Below, piece after piece: positions 18,111 through 26,629 of a stretch of DNA of 64,000 bases. Origin of the DNA: Armatimonadota bacterium (lineage in GTDB: Bacteria; Armatimonadota; Fimbriimonadia; Fimbriimonadales; Fimbriimonadaceae); the NCBI GenBank assembly GCA_018268255.1, contig JAFDWX010000001.1:248001-312000 (forward strand), given 5' to 3'. The notes beneath the pieces were generated by a model that saw only the letters and a list, made by a program, of their open reading frames with translations, was not told the DNA's origin and did not search any database. How positions within the stretch are numbered: the first letter of the stretch is position 1; each line of letters opens with the position of its first letter. Position numbers and translations under genes: made by a program.

Positions 18111-18156
18111 TTTCCCCCTCATCGCGAAGCGTACTGAGGGGGATGAAAGGGGGAGA
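18111..18156 (+). repeat. Dispersed hairpin element, copy A
   Basis: TTCCCCCTCA and TGAGGGGGA form a 9-bp perfect stem around a loop containing GCGAAGC, followed by AAGGGGGAGA. The same element occurs in reverse orientation at 33745-33789, with blocks TCTCCCCCTT, TCCCCCTCA, GCTTCGC and TGAGGGGGAAA conserved in order. It lies in the 184-bp gap between the convergent PfkB-type and paralogue genes, where it may also stop transcription. Confidence 0.75.
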
Positions 18157-18207
18157 TGAGCGGCCCACGGCAGGTCCGCGACCTCCAAAGAGGCTGTTGT
18201 GCTGCGC

Positions 18208-18963
18208 CTAGTTCGCCGCAGATTCCAGCACGCTCAGATCGGCGTACCAGTCATCGTTGAAGAACATCGTAGGCTGCTTGGCGGTAACCCACTTGCCATT
18301 CACTTTCACCTGGCTGGAACCCATCACCAAAAGGATGGCCTTCGTTCCTTTCGTGAGGTAACAGGTTCCGTGACCGACGTTTTTGGACGCACTCCAAGAT
18401 CTCGCCCGGCCCCAGTCTCCCAGGCTCCCCATCGTGATGCCGTACGCACTGGATTTTGCGCAGTCGAGTGAAACACCGTTGATCTTGGAAGGGGCTGTGG
18501 CAGCGCACTGCATACCGACCGTTTCGCCCAATGCCCATCGAGCCAGATATCCCTCCGGCTCGACCAAGGATGGTGAAAAGGGACCCTTCAGTTCTTCCCG
18601 AGTGCCACCATTCCCGATACCAGACGAAACCAACACTGTTGGGATGGCGGCAAAGACAATTGGGTGATCCGATGGGTATGCCGCATAGCTGTCGCCAATC
18701 GGCAGACCGTCGGAAATTTCAGTCTTGGGTGGAAGAATGATTTGCATCTGGGAGACTGCCAAATCTACCATCGCTTGCGGATTTTCTCGGTTTTCGTGAT
18801 TCTCCATCAAGATTTTCAGCCCCGGGCGCTTACCTCCAATGGTAACCGTTATGGAGCGCCTTGATTTTGCCACACACATGTCATAGCCCAAAGCAGAAGC
18901 TGCTGCTTCCACTCCCGGAAATTCGATGTTCGCTATTGCCAAGATGGCTAATGAAAACATCAT
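18208..18963 (-). CDS. Secreted protein of unknown function, paralogue 1
   Basis: The 251-residue product has a short hydrophobic start (FSLAILAIANIEFPGVEA). It is clearly paralogous to the gene just upstream: the C-terminal ~130 residues (from KGPFSPSLVEPEGYL to the end) are almost identical, while the N-terminal half is only loosely similar. The C-terminus (KAILLVMGSSQVKVNGKWVTA) faintly resembles copper-amine-oxidase-N/stalk domains, which I treat as a guess. Three conserved cysteines occur in the shared half (GMQC, LDC, GTC). It starts 13 bases after the stop of paralogue 2, with GAGG upstream, so the pair forms an operon. Confidence 0.7.
   Translation of the reverse strand: MMFSLAILAIANIEFPGVEAAASALGYDMCVAKSRRSITVTIGGKRPGLKILMENHENRENPQAMVDLAVSQMQIILPPKTEISDGLPIGDSYAAYPSDHPIVFAAIPTVLVSSGIGNGGTREELKGPFSPSLVEPEGYLARWALGETVGMQCAATAPSKINGVSLDCAKSSAYGITMGSLGDWGRARSWSASKNVGHGTCYLTKGTKAILLVMGSSQVKVNGKWVTAKQPTMFFNDDWYADLSVLESAAN
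18211..18600. repeat. Direct repeat, unit 1 (shared 3' half of tandem paralogues)
   Basis: About 390 bp that align with 18980-19369 at an offset of 769 bp with only scattered single-base changes and no obvious gap. It encodes the C-terminal half of paralogue 1. Confidence 0.85.
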
Positions 18964-18976
18964 TTGTTTGCCTCAG

Positions 18977-19732
18977 TTAGTTCACCGCAGATTCCAGCAC
19001 GCTCAGATCGGCGTACCAGTCACCGTTGAAGAACATCGTAGGCTGCTTGGCGGTAACCCACTTGCCATTCACTTTCACCTGGCTCGAACCCATCACCAAA
19101 AGGATGGCCTTCGTTCCTTTCGTGAGGTAACAAGTGCCGTGACCGACGTTCTTGTTCGCACTCCAAGATCTCGCCCGGACCCAATCTCCCAGGCTCCCCA
19201 TCGTGATGCCGTACGCACTGGATTTTGCGCAGTCTATTGAAACGCCGTTGACCTTGGAAGAGGTTGTGGCAGCGCACTGCATACCCACCGTTTCGCCCAA
19301 TGCCCACCGAACCAGATATCCCTCCGGCTCGACCAGTGAGGGAGAAAAGGGCCCTTTCTGCTCTTCTCGGGTCCCCCCTATCCCGATGCCAGCTGAGACA
19401 AATGCGGTGGAATTCCCCGCGAAAACGAACGGATGCTCGGAAGCATAGGCTACATAACTGTCCCCAATTGGCAACCCGTCAGCTAACGAAACTCGTTCGC
19501 CAGTCACAACCGGCTTCCCATCCAGTGCCACTTCGACCCAACGGCTAGGGTTTATCTGCATTGAAGACCGGTCTAGTCGGAGACGAAGCCCCGGGCGCTT
19601 TTCTCCCACGGCGAAGTCAAGCAAACCGCTCGATTTGTTCGGCACTTGCTGATAGCCCAACTTTGTAGCTGCAGCTGCCACACCGGTGTAACGAGCTTGT
19701 GCCGTTACAAGAATTGCCAATGTTCCTATCAT
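18977..19732 (-). CDS. Secreted protein of unknown function, paralogue 2
   Basis: ATG at 19732 was chosen because GGGAGAG precedes it and it gives a compact signal peptide (MIGTLAILVTAQA); the frame is open ten codons further. The 251-residue product matches paralogue 1 over the whole length: LGYQ near the start, GEKRPGLRLRL, a central LADGLPIGDSYVAYASEHPFVFA segment, then the near-identical C-terminal half. The much higher identity of the 3' halves, also at DNA level, suggests recent gene conversion. Function is unknown. The upstream neighbour is a secreted esterase 104 bases away on the same strand. Confidence 0.7.
   Translation of the reverse strand: MIGTLAILVTAQARYTGVAAAATKLGYQQVPNKSSGLLDFAVGEKRPGLRLRLDRSSMQINPSRWVEVALDGKPVVTGERVSLADGLPIGDSYVAYASEHPFVFAGNSTAFVSAGIGIGGTREEQKGPFSPSLVEPEGYLVRWALGETVGMQCAATTSSKVNGVSIDCAKSSAYGITMGSLGDWVRARSWSANKNVGHGTCYLTKGTKAILLVMGSSQVKVNGKWVTAKQPTMFFNGDWYADLSVLESAVN
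18980..19369. repeat. Direct repeat, unit 2 (shared 3' half of tandem paralogues)
   Basis: Second unit of the 390-bp direct repeat, encoding the C-terminal half of paralogue 2. Similarity falls sharply beyond the GGGTCC/CCGAGA region at its end, where the two genes diverge. Confidence 0.85.
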
Positions 19733-19836
19733 AATCTCTCCCAGCGAAAATTGACCAAGCAATGGCGGACGTGCGTCAATTTTCGAGGTGGGAAGGCTCG
19801 TTGCCTTAACTCACTCCCCTAGACCTTACAACAACA

Positions 19837-21291
19837 CTATTTCGCAAGTAGTGCCGACTTTTCCATCATTCCTTGCCATTCTTTCACCACCGGAGGTGTG
19901 AACAGCGTGAAGTGGTTGCCGGGAACCAACTTGATCCAGGCATCGGAACCGAGGGATTTCAGATCGGCTTGAAGATAGCGAGTCGCACCTTCCAAATAAA
20001 ACGTGTCTTTGTCACCCATCAGGATATGGATTTTGCCCTTGAGTTTTGGACCCAGTTCCTTCCAGTTGTTCCGCAAAGTCATGCCGATGTCGTATCGCTT
20101 CCAATACTCCACCACCTTCTTGTCGATCGCACCGGTGATTTGGTTGTGAAGCCGCATGTACTTTCCATCCGGACCTTTTGGGCTGAAAACCGCATCGAAC
20201 GACTGGTTCTGTTCGCCACGGATGGGCTGCTCCATGGCGTTGAGCAACCGATAGGCGAGCGTTTTCCCATTTTCGAATCGCAAGATGGGCCGCTCCTTGC
20301 CCTTATCATCCACGAACATATTGCTGTCCTTATACAGGTTGACTCCGCAGAAATCCCTAAAATCCACGGGATCGGGGCTGCTGGAGTAGCATGCGCCGAA
20401 CAGGTCCGGATAGGTCACCTGCAGCCACAACGAAGACCAACCTCCGCTCGAATGTCCGCCGACCAACCGGCCGCTGGAGTTCGCAATAGTCCGAAACGCT
20501 TGATCCACAGCTGGGAGAAACTCGGTGGTAAGCGCCTTGCCCCAAGGTCCGTTGTTGGCGCTGTCGGCAAATACGCAATGGCCCGTCGGACAATCCGGAT
20601 CAAGGATGATATGGATCATCTCGGCAGTGCCCGTCTTGGTGCGAAAGGCCCGTATCGTCTGGGCTTCGTAATGAGTGCCGCCGTATCCAGGAATCTCGTA
20701 AAAGACTGGATAACGCTTCGAGCCTGAGCTGTAGGATTCAGGCAAGCCGACTGCTCCCATGATGTATATGGGCTTGCCGTAGAAGTCGCTCAGCAGCTTG
20801 CTTTGGACCTTAAACTCCTTAACTCGGTCCGACTCCTTGAAGGTGGGCTGAGGAACAACTTGGTCGCAATCCAGGGCTATGTCGGCTGGACTATCCGCAC
20901 GAAGTTCGATCGTCTGGGTCTTGCTATAGAGGTTCCCGGGCGAGCTGCCCGGAGCCCGAGTTTGGTACAGATTGCGATCCACCACGACCTGCGCGCGCCA
21001 TTGACCGGGATCGATTAACGCGAGCGGTTTGGGGAATGCCACAGCCTTGCCAAAATCCAAGACCAACTCCTTCCCCGGCTCGATTCCATCCACATCCAAG
21101 CTGAACATGGGTTCCGGCGCATACCAATCGGGCCCAAAGCGAGGCTCACCCACTTTGCGAGAAAGGTAGAGGATGACCTTTGCCGGAAATGGTGCATCCG
21201 CTGCCGAGGATGGGATGTGCAGAGTGAGTTTTGGTCCTGCCGGAGCGAAAAGCGAAAAGACCGCAACGGAAAAAGCCGCGAGAATGGGCAT
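19837..21291 (-). CDS. Secreted alpha/beta-hydrolase, putative esterase
   Basis: The 484-residue protein has a signal peptide (LAAFSVAVFSLFAPAG), an N-terminal beta-rich domain (~25-165) and an esterase-D/enterochelin-esterase-like catalytic domain. The nucleophile elbow is LVGGHSSGGWSS, the acid is probably in LMGDKDTF and the His in VPGNHFTLF near the C-terminus. The substrate is not shown; feruloyl or acetyl esterases and peptide esterases are all possible. Its ATG lies eight bases after the ftsY stop on the same strand. The FtsY coupling is probably positional only. Confidence 0.8.
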   Translation of the reverse strand: MPILAAFSVAVFSLFAPAGPKLTLHIPSSAADAPFPAKVILYLSRKVGEPRFGPDWYAPEPMFSLDVDGIEPGKELVLDFGKAVAFPKPLALIDPGQWRAQVVVDRNLYQTRAPGSSPGNLYSKTQTIELRADSPADIALDCDQVVPQPTFKESDRVKEFKVQSKLLSDFYGKPIYIMGAVGLPESYSSGSKRYPVFYEIPGYGGTHYEAQTIRAFRTKTGTAEMIHIILDPDCPTGHCVFADSANNGPWGKALTTEFLPAVDQAFRTIANSSGRLVGGHSSGGWSSLWLQVTYPDLFGACYSSSPDPVDFRDFCGVNLYKDSNMFVDDKGKERPILRFENGKTLAYRLLNAMEQPIRGEQNQSFDAVFSPKGPDGKYMRLHNQITGAIDKKVVEYWKRYDIGMTLRNNWKELGPKLKGKIHILMGDKDTFYLEGATRYLQADLKSLGSDAWIKLVPGNHFTLFTPPVVKEWQGMMEKSALLAK

Positions 21292-21299
21292 ACCCTAAT

Positions 21300-22169
21300 C
21301 TACTCGAACAACTGACCCGCAAATTCCTTGGGATCAAAATCGCGCAGATCCGATGCCTTTTCGCCGACTCCGATCAATTTGATCGGGATGCGGAAGCGTT
21401 CATACAAACCCACGAGAGCACCTCCGCGAGCCGTTCCGTCGAGTTTGGTAAGAATGAGCCCGCTGACCTTTGCGGCTTTGCTGAATTCCTCGGCTTGGCG
21501 AATGGCGTTTTGCCCCGTATTGGCATCCAGTACCAAAAGCACCTCATCCATAGGGCGACCCAATCCGCGTTCGGCGACCTTGGTCACCTTCGCCAATTCC
21601 AGCATCAGGTTCTCTTTGCTGTGTTGGCGACCAGCTGTATCCGCCAAAACGTAGTCGAATCCACGAGCTTTCGCAGCCTGAATGGCATCGAAAATCACCG
21701 CTGCGCTATCTGAACCCGGCTGAGCCCGGACAATCTCGCACCCCGTTCTTTGCGCCCAAATCTCAAGCTGCTCGATTGCCGCCGCTCGGAAGGTGTCGCC
21801 CGCAGCCAGAATGACCTTCTTGCCTTGTTTGGTGAGTCGCTCGGCCAGTTTGCCGATGCTGGTGGTCTTTCCCACGCCATTCACGCCGACGAAAAGGTAG
21901 ACGGTCGGCTTCTCTTGGGCGAGCGCCAGTGCCTGTGATTCCTGGCTGAAGCGATCCGCGATGGCTTGCTTCAGCCGCTCCTTCATATCTGCTGGGTCGG
22001 TGATTTTCTCCGTGCGAACGGCCTTCCTCAGTTCTTCTAGGATCTGCTCGGTTGTGGTGACGTTTGTATCCGCCTGGAGCAGTGCCTCTTCCAGTTCCTC
22101 ATAGAGCTGATCATCGATCACACCTCGGCCCATGAGCCGGTCGAACGTTTGCATCAGCCGTTTGAACAT
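21300..22169 (-). CDS. ftsY: Signal recognition particle receptor FtsY
   Basis: The 289-residue protein is a compact FtsY consisting of the NG core only. The N domain (1-85) contains the four-helix bundle; the G domain has P-loop GVNGVGKTT at 95-103, DTFRAAA, DTAGRQHS, and TKLDGTARGG near residue 245. FtsY docks the SRP-ribosome complex at the membrane for co-translational insertion. The acidic A domain of E. coli FtsY is missing, as in many bacteria; membrane contact would rely on the N-terminal helix (MFKRLMQTFDRLM). It follows the photolyase-related gene by 15 bases. Confidence 0.95.
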   Translation of the reverse strand: MFKRLMQTFDRLMGRGVIDDQLYEELEEALLQADTNVTTTEQILEELRKAVRTEKITDPADMKERLKQAIADRFSQESQALALAQEKPTVYLFVGVNGVGKTTSIGKLAERLTKQGKKVILAAGDTFRAAAIEQLEIWAQRTGCEIVRAQPGSDSAAVIFDAIQAAKARGFDYVLADTAGRQHSKENLMLELAKVTKVAERGLGRPMDEVLLVLDANTGQNAIRQAEEFSKAAKVSGLILTKLDGTARGGALVGLYERFRIPIKLIGVGEKASDLRDFDPKEFAGQLFE

Positions 22170-22184
22170 CGGATGACCAGTATA

Positions 22185-23663
22185 TCAAGCCTGCGGAGGT
22201 GCCGTGACTTTGTCGATGAACTTCTCGGCAGCGTTGAAGATGCGGTCACGTCTTTTCGGATCGAGCCGATCCGCTCCACTGGCGATGGCAGCCATACGCG
22301 GGTTTTGCGAAAAGAAGTCCCGGTTCTTTTCGATGAAGCGCCAGTAGAGGCCATCCCAAACATCGCACCAGTCGCCTTTGTCGTGGTCGCTCATCCGCAG
22401 GATGTACGATGCACCGCTGAAGTAGGGCTTGGTGGCGAAGCAGCCGCCATCGGCGAACTGGGACATACCGAGAACATTCGGGCCCATGACCCACTCGGCG
22501 GAATCGATGAACATCTCCATAAAGTAGCGGTATGCCTCGCCAGGATCCACTTCGCACATCAACATCACCGCCCCAATCACCATGAGCCTCTCGATATGGT
22601 GGCAATAGCCATACCGCAGCACTCGGCGGATAGCATCATCCAATGCCGGAAGGCCCGTGTCGCCTGTCCACCACGATTCCTTGAGCAACCGTCGGTGATG
22701 GAACGGTCCCTTGGGCAGGTCCATACTGCTGTATTCGCGGCTAATGCCTCGGATGAACTCGCGCCATCCGATGATCTGGCGGATGAAACCCTCAAGACTC
22801 TCGAGTGGCACGTCGCGATCCAGCGCTGCTCGAACCACTTCAGCCGGCGTCAGCAGGCCCGTATTCAGTGCGGGAGTCAGTACCGAATGCCAGAGGACCG
22901 GCTCGTTTTTCTGGATGGCGTCCTCGTACGGTCCAAACTCTGGAAACCTCCAATCCAGAAAATCCTCCAACCATTCTCGACTTTGAGAATGGTCTACCGG
23001 ATACTCAAAATCATATGCGCTCCCGGCATGATCCTTGAACACAACCGAAACCAAGTCCATGACTTCACGAGTCATCGCATCGGGTTTCGGACGCCAAACG
23101 TGCGGAATCTTCTTCCCCTCTGGAATGGCCCTCCGATTTTCGGTGTCGAAGCTCCATCGGTTGCCAACCGGGCGTTCTCCGTCCATCAGAATGTTTAGCC
23201 TTTTGCGATTGAACTCGTAAAATTCGGCCATCTTGCGCCGCTGATGTTTCTCGACATATTTCTCCCAATCCTCTGCCGACGTGAGGAACATCGGTGAGGC
23301 AGCGAGATCGAGGTCGATCCCCGCTGAATCCAGTTCTTTGCGGAGCTGGATGGCGAAAGTGGGGTCGGCAGGCTCAAAAGTGGCGATTCTGGTGATGCCT
23401 TTCTCTGAGCAGAAGTCGAGCAAGGCATGGACAAAAGGGCGATCATCGTGGGGATCCAGTTCGGTGTAATGGACCCGTCGTCCATCGTCGCGAAGTTCCT
23501 GCCGTCGGTGGCGCATGGCCGAAAGGAATAGCACGAGCTTCTGCTGGTGGTGCCGTGGCGACGTGCACAGCCCCATGTCCTCTCGCATGAAAATCGGCGC
23601 TTCTGGGAGGGCGGAGATATCTTGGAAGAGCTGGTCTCCCAGCAAAACAACAAGGTCCGACAC
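22185..23663 (-). CDS. Cryptochrome/photolyase-related protein (PhrB-type family) lacking the Fe-S loop
   Basis: The 492-residue product belongs to the deoxyribodipyrimidine photolyase-related family: LLGDQLF at the start, the EGFIRQIIGWREF and MNRY-like FAD-site region, YGYCHHIERLMVIG, FIDSAEWVMGPNVLGMSQFADGG and KPYFSGASYILRMS. Members such as PhrB bind FAD and a [4Fe-4S] cluster and repair 6-4 photoproducts. Here Cys354 matches the first cluster ligand, but the usual C-x-x-C plus 13-residue loop after RMS is replaced by HDKGDWCDVWDGLYW with one Cys (433). Four cluster ligands are therefore not present in the canonical places. The GTG start lies inside a 9-bp hairpin. Confidence 0.85.
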   Translation of the reverse strand: MSDLVVLLGDQLFQDISALPEAPIFMREDMGLCTSPRHHQQKLVLFLSAMRHRRQELRDDGRRVHYTELDPHDDRPFVHALLDFCSEKGITRIATFEPADPTFAIQLRKELDSAGIDLDLAASPMFLTSAEDWEKYVEKHQRRKMAEFYEFNRKRLNILMDGERPVGNRWSFDTENRRAIPEGKKIPHVWRPKPDAMTREVMDLVSVVFKDHAGSAYDFEYPVDHSQSREWLEDFLDWRFPEFGPYEDAIQKNEPVLWHSVLTPALNTGLLTPAEVVRAALDRDVPLESLEGFIRQIIGWREFIRGISREYSSMDLPKGPFHHRRLLKESWWTGDTGLPALDDAIRRVLRYGYCHHIERLMVIGAVMLMCEVDPGEAYRYFMEMFIDSAEWVMGPNVLGMSQFADGGCFATKPYFSGASYILRMSDHDKGDWCDVWDGLYWRFIEKNRDFFSQNPRMAAIASGADRLDPKRRDRIFNAAEKFIDKVTAPPQA

Positions 23664-23683
23664 GAAGGATTCTACGTGTCGGA
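23656..23683. promoter_or_regulatory. 9-bp hairpin covering the start codon of the photolyase-related gene
   Basis: TCCGACACG and CGTGTCGGA pair perfectly across a 10-base loop. On the minus strand the 3' arm contains the GTG start codon (23661-23663). It may end the upstream osmC transcript or hide the start codon from ribosomes. There is no T-run, so a plain terminator is less likely. Confidence 0.5.
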
Positions 23684-23710
23684 CTCAGGCGATTGGTCCT
23701 AGAAAAGACT

Positions 23711-24148
23711 CTAGGCGCCGGCGGTCTCGGCGATTTCCCATCGCGACTCGACAGAAGGAGCCACCCGAAGGGTCGCCAAAACTGTGCAATACTTCTCGTC
23801 GCTCAACTGGACGGCTCGCTCCACAGCCCCGGAGTCCAAGTTTTCGCCTTCCAGAATGTGCTTAACCCAAAGAGCCTTGTAGGGCCGAGGGTAGACGCCC
23901 TCTTCCGTTCGTTCGCCACCCACCTCGATCCGGTACGAGGTCACCTTCTGCTGCTTCTTACGCAGAATCGAGATCACATCCATGGCGCTGCATCCTGCCA
24001 ATGATCCTAATAGAGCTTCCACCGGGGTTGGGCCCAGACCTTGGCCGCCAACTTCAGGATAGGCATCCATCGTGAACGGAATTCCCGTTCCACCGACCGA
24101 TGTAAAGGCCATTTCGCCGCCCCAACTTACAACAACTTCTGGTTCCAT
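23711..24148 (-). CDS. OsmC-family protein
   Basis: The 145-residue protein has the OsmC/Ohr fold signatures: GGTGIPFTMDAYPEVGGQGLGPTPVEALLGSLAGCSAMDV with the first redox Cys, and SDEKYCTVLATLR with the second. OsmC/Ohr proteins reduce organic hydroperoxides through this Cys pair; the YhfA-like branch to which this sequence seems closer is less well characterised. It lies between the PhyH dioxygenase and the photolyase-related gene, all on the minus strand. Confidence 0.87.
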   Translation of the reverse strand: MEPEVVVSWGGEMAFTSVGGTGIPFTMDAYPEVGGQGLGPTPVEALLGSLAGCSAMDVISILRKKQQKVTSYRIEVGGERTEEGVYPRPYKALWVKHILEGENLDSGAVERAVQLSDEKYCTVLATLRVAPSVESRWEIAETAGA

Positions 24149-24186
24149 ATGTCTAGATTAGTGCCGGATAAGCATCAAAAGGATTC

Positions 24187-25017
24187 CTAGTGCTTCTCGA
24201 GCGGCCCAGCGAAGGTTTGCTCGGTCATCCGAATCGCCCCACCCTCTTCAAAGACTCCGCATTGGTTATCGCCATCGATTCCAGAGAAATGAAGCTCGTT
24301 GCCATCGAAGTCGGTCGCGTCGGCGTACCACTTCACCATGGATTGGGTGGATTTTGGCGCGTAGTGGCCAATCAGCGCACGCCGCCAGCGATCCGACGTC
24401 GTGTTGGGACCGCTCCCATGCACCAGAGCCCCATTAAAAAACAGCACATCGCCTGGCTGCATGCGAGGAGTGATGATCTCGGCGTCGGGCCGCAAAGGCA
24501 CAGTAATCGTGGTGAAGCTTGCCTCAGTATCGGCCGGAATGGGGCACAGGATGGGATCGTTCTGAGTTCCTGGGACCACCATCATTCCGCCATTGGCTTC
24601 GTCGCACACATCGAGCGCCATCCACGCGGCAACGCAAGTGGCAGGCTGAACCCGAAGGTAGAACTGATCTTGGTGCAGCGCCTGACCTCTGGCACCAGGC
24701 GGCTTGAAATACACCATGGTCTGAACCGCCACCGGCTCGTCATCCATCATCTGAGCCAGATACGGCTTCAACCGCGGGTCGATCATAAAGTCACGGCAGA
24801 CGGAATCCCATAGGTGCGGATGAATGATGCGGGGAAACTGCCTCAGGGGATCGGTCGCGTTGGGATCCCAGGTGGTGTCATCTCCGAGACAAGGTCCTTT
24901 CCGTACCTCCATCAGATGGTCCCGGATCGCGAGAGCCTCCTCCGTGCTGAAAAGAGACTTCCCAAGTGCCCAGCCCTCCCGGTGAAACTGCGCGATCACT
25001 TCGCCGAGCGAACTCAC
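24187..25017 (-). CDS. Phytanoyl-CoA dioxygenase (PhyH) family protein
   Basis: About 276 residues of a double-stranded beta-helix Fe(II)/2-oxoglutarate oxygenase. The iron ligands are recognisable as H-x-D in ALHQDQFYLRV and a distal His in NGALVHGSGPN, with an Arg after it (SDRWRRALIGHY) for 2-oxoglutarate. The substrate is unknown; the family hydroxylates acyl-CoAs, ectoine precursors and many small molecules. I chose GTG at 25017: it overlaps the upstream stop as GTGA and has TTGGAGG six bases before it. A longer frame to 25116 lies wholly inside the mannanase gene. Confidence 0.86.
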   Translation of the reverse strand: MSSLGEVIAQFHREGWALGKSLFSTEEALAIRDHLMEVRKGPCLGDDTTWDPNATDPLRQFPRIIHPHLWDSVCRDFMIDPRLKPYLAQMMDDEPVAVQTMVYFKPPGARGQALHQDQFYLRVQPATCVAAWMALDVCDEANGGMMVVPGTQNDPILCPIPADTEASFTTITVPLRPDAEIITPRMQPGDVLFFNGALVHGSGPNTTSDRWRRALIGHYAPKSTQSMVKWYADATDFDGNELHFSGIDGDNQCGVFEEGGAIRMTEQTFAGPLEKH

Positions 25018-26471
25018 TTCGACCTCCAATTGTCGCTGTTGGCCACTACCGGGGATGTATATGCCGCCTTGAGCCGAGCCGGATCCTCTCTCCCGGAGCC
25101 GATCGACCCGCTCCAAGAAACGAAGTAGGCGAACCGCGTGCCGAATTTGAACATTCGGTCAGGATCAGGGACACCGCCGATCTCAGCGAGAGCCAGCATC
25201 TTCTTGCCGTCAAACTGGGCGATCATCTGGTCCCAAACGTTGGACAGCGGATCATTGTGGTCGGAGGGATAGCTGTCTACAGCCACGATATCCACCACGT
25301 CATCGCCGGGATACCAAGCAGGATCGATGGAGTTCCACACCCATATCAAATTGTCGAGCTTGTGGAACTTGGTCAGCCGGTCGAACATCAAGCGGTAAAG
25401 CTGCTTGCAGGGCTCGGGGCCCTTGGCTCCCCACCAGAACCACTTACCTTCGGCTTCGTGGAGCGGACGCCACAGCACCGGAACCTTGGCTGCTTGGTAC
25501 TTCTTGAGTTGAACTGCGATCGCGTCGATGTCGCGGAGAATCAGTTTGAACTCGCGTGATTCCGGATTCGCCAGTGTCTTGCCGATATCGAACGTGGATG
25601 CGTTGGTGTAAAAGCCCTTGTACCACTTGGCATCGACTTCCTTGCCTTGGTCATCCTTGATCATCGCGTCGATCAGACCGGTAGGTGCATTCCAGTGCCA
25701 ACTCAGCGTGACGAGCTGCCCTTTCTTGGCCTGGGCGATATGGCTTTCAGCTGTCCCTTCGGGGTTCGCGCCATGCTCAACTCGGCTAGGCGAGTAATCC
25801 ATGAGGTCGCCGCCGAAAATCGCAGGCAGCTTTCCCGTGCTCTGCTGGATGAATGCGTTGTCTTTCTCATCGTACTGGCCGGTAAGCATGCGCTTTCCGT
25901 AGCCCTTGGCGAGAATCTCCATCACCGCCTTGGCTTCGGTGGAGGCGTTGGGGGAGACCAGAGTGGCCGGGACAGGCTTGATTGCAGCGGGCACAGGAGC
26001 GTAATCGAGCTTGACAAAGTCGAGGTCGTACCAGCCCCATCCCTTCAAGACTTGAATCTCATTCTCGCCGTCTTTCAACTCGACCTTGCCTGCCTGATAT
26101 TCGGCGAAAGTGTCGGATTTGGGAAAGTGGCCAGAATAGCTGGCTCCGTTCACCTTGAGATCGAAGCCTTTGTCTCCGCTGGTCGTGCGAAATCCGACGA
26201 CGACCTTGTAGATGCCTCCCTTGGCGCCGAATTTCCACGCGACCGACGATTGATCGGTGGTGAACCCGGTGACATATCCGGTTCCGGAGAAGCCTGAGCC
26301 ATCTTTGCTGGCAGTCACGCCGGTCAAGGTGCCCTTTTCCGCTTCCAATTTGATCGGCGCGGGCGGAGGCGATGCCAGGGCTTCCGTAGGGGTCGCCGAG
26401 TTCTGGCACGCCATCAGAGCGATGGGCAGCAACGCTGCCAAGCCGAGCAAAAGCCGATCCTGTCGCAACAT
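25014..26471 (-). CDS. GH26 beta-mannanase-like lipoprotein with a carbohydrate-binding module
   Basis: The 485-residue product has a lipoprotein signal (LLPIALMAC). Residues ~40-160 form a CBM35/CBM6-like beta-sandwich (KLEAEKGTLTG, GYVTGFTTDQSSVAWKF, GWGWYDLDFVKLDY). Residues ~175-480 are a GH26 catalytic barrel with acid/base Glu in WRPLHEAEGKWFWWG and nucleophile Glu in LALAEIGG. GH26 enzymes cleave beta-1,4-mannan and related glucans. The protein should sit on the cell surface or face the periplasm. Its stop overlaps the dioxygenase start by four bases, an unexpected partner. The GH1 gene 1.8 kb away on the other strand could process its products. Confidence 0.88.
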   Translation of the reverse strand: MLRQDRLLLGLAALLPIALMACQNSATPTEALASPPPAPIKLEAEKGTLTGVTASKDGSGFSGTGYVTGFTTDQSSVAWKFGAKGGIYKVVVGFRTTSGDKGFDLKVNGASYSGHFPKSDTFAEYQAGKVELKDGENEIQVLKGWGWYDLDFVKLDYAPVPAAIKPVPATLVSPNASTEAKAVMEILAKGYGKRMLTGQYDEKDNAFIQQSTGKLPAIFGGDLMDYSPSRVEHGANPEGTAESHIAQAKKGQLVTLSWHWNAPTGLIDAMIKDDQGKEVDAKWYKGFYTNASTFDIGKTLANPESREFKLILRDIDAIAVQLKKYQAAKVPVLWRPLHEAEGKWFWWGAKGPEPCKQLYRLMFDRLTKFHKLDNLIWVWNSIDPAWYPGDDVVDIVAVDSYPSDHNDPLSNVWDQMIAQFDGKKMLALAEIGGVPDPDRMFKFGTRFAYFVSWSGSIGSGREDPARLKAAYTSPVVANSDNWRSK

Positions 26472-26629
26472 ACAACGGTAGCTTATCTGGTATCAGCGCC
26501 TCCTGACGACGCGATATTAGATTTTCATTCGGAAGGGTCTCTGGGAACTGACCAGTTGGTACACCTCTTCCACCTGTTCATGACATGGTCCGTAAAACTC
26601 CTCGCGTTCGATCCAGGTACACCTTGGGC

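Noticed and set aside
18208-19732. Tandem paralogues as part of an insertion sequence
   Set aside because: No transposase motif, terminal inverted repeat or target duplication flanks them; both products look secreted.
22149-23198. A 349-codon plus-strand frame
   Set aside because: It is antisense to the photolyase-related gene, whose conserved motifs are clear; the antisense product shows none.
26545-26570. A FadR/GntR-like site (AACTGACCAGTT) before the ALDH gene
   Set aside because: The match is partial, the spacing is not that of FadR and no fatty-acid genes are nearby.
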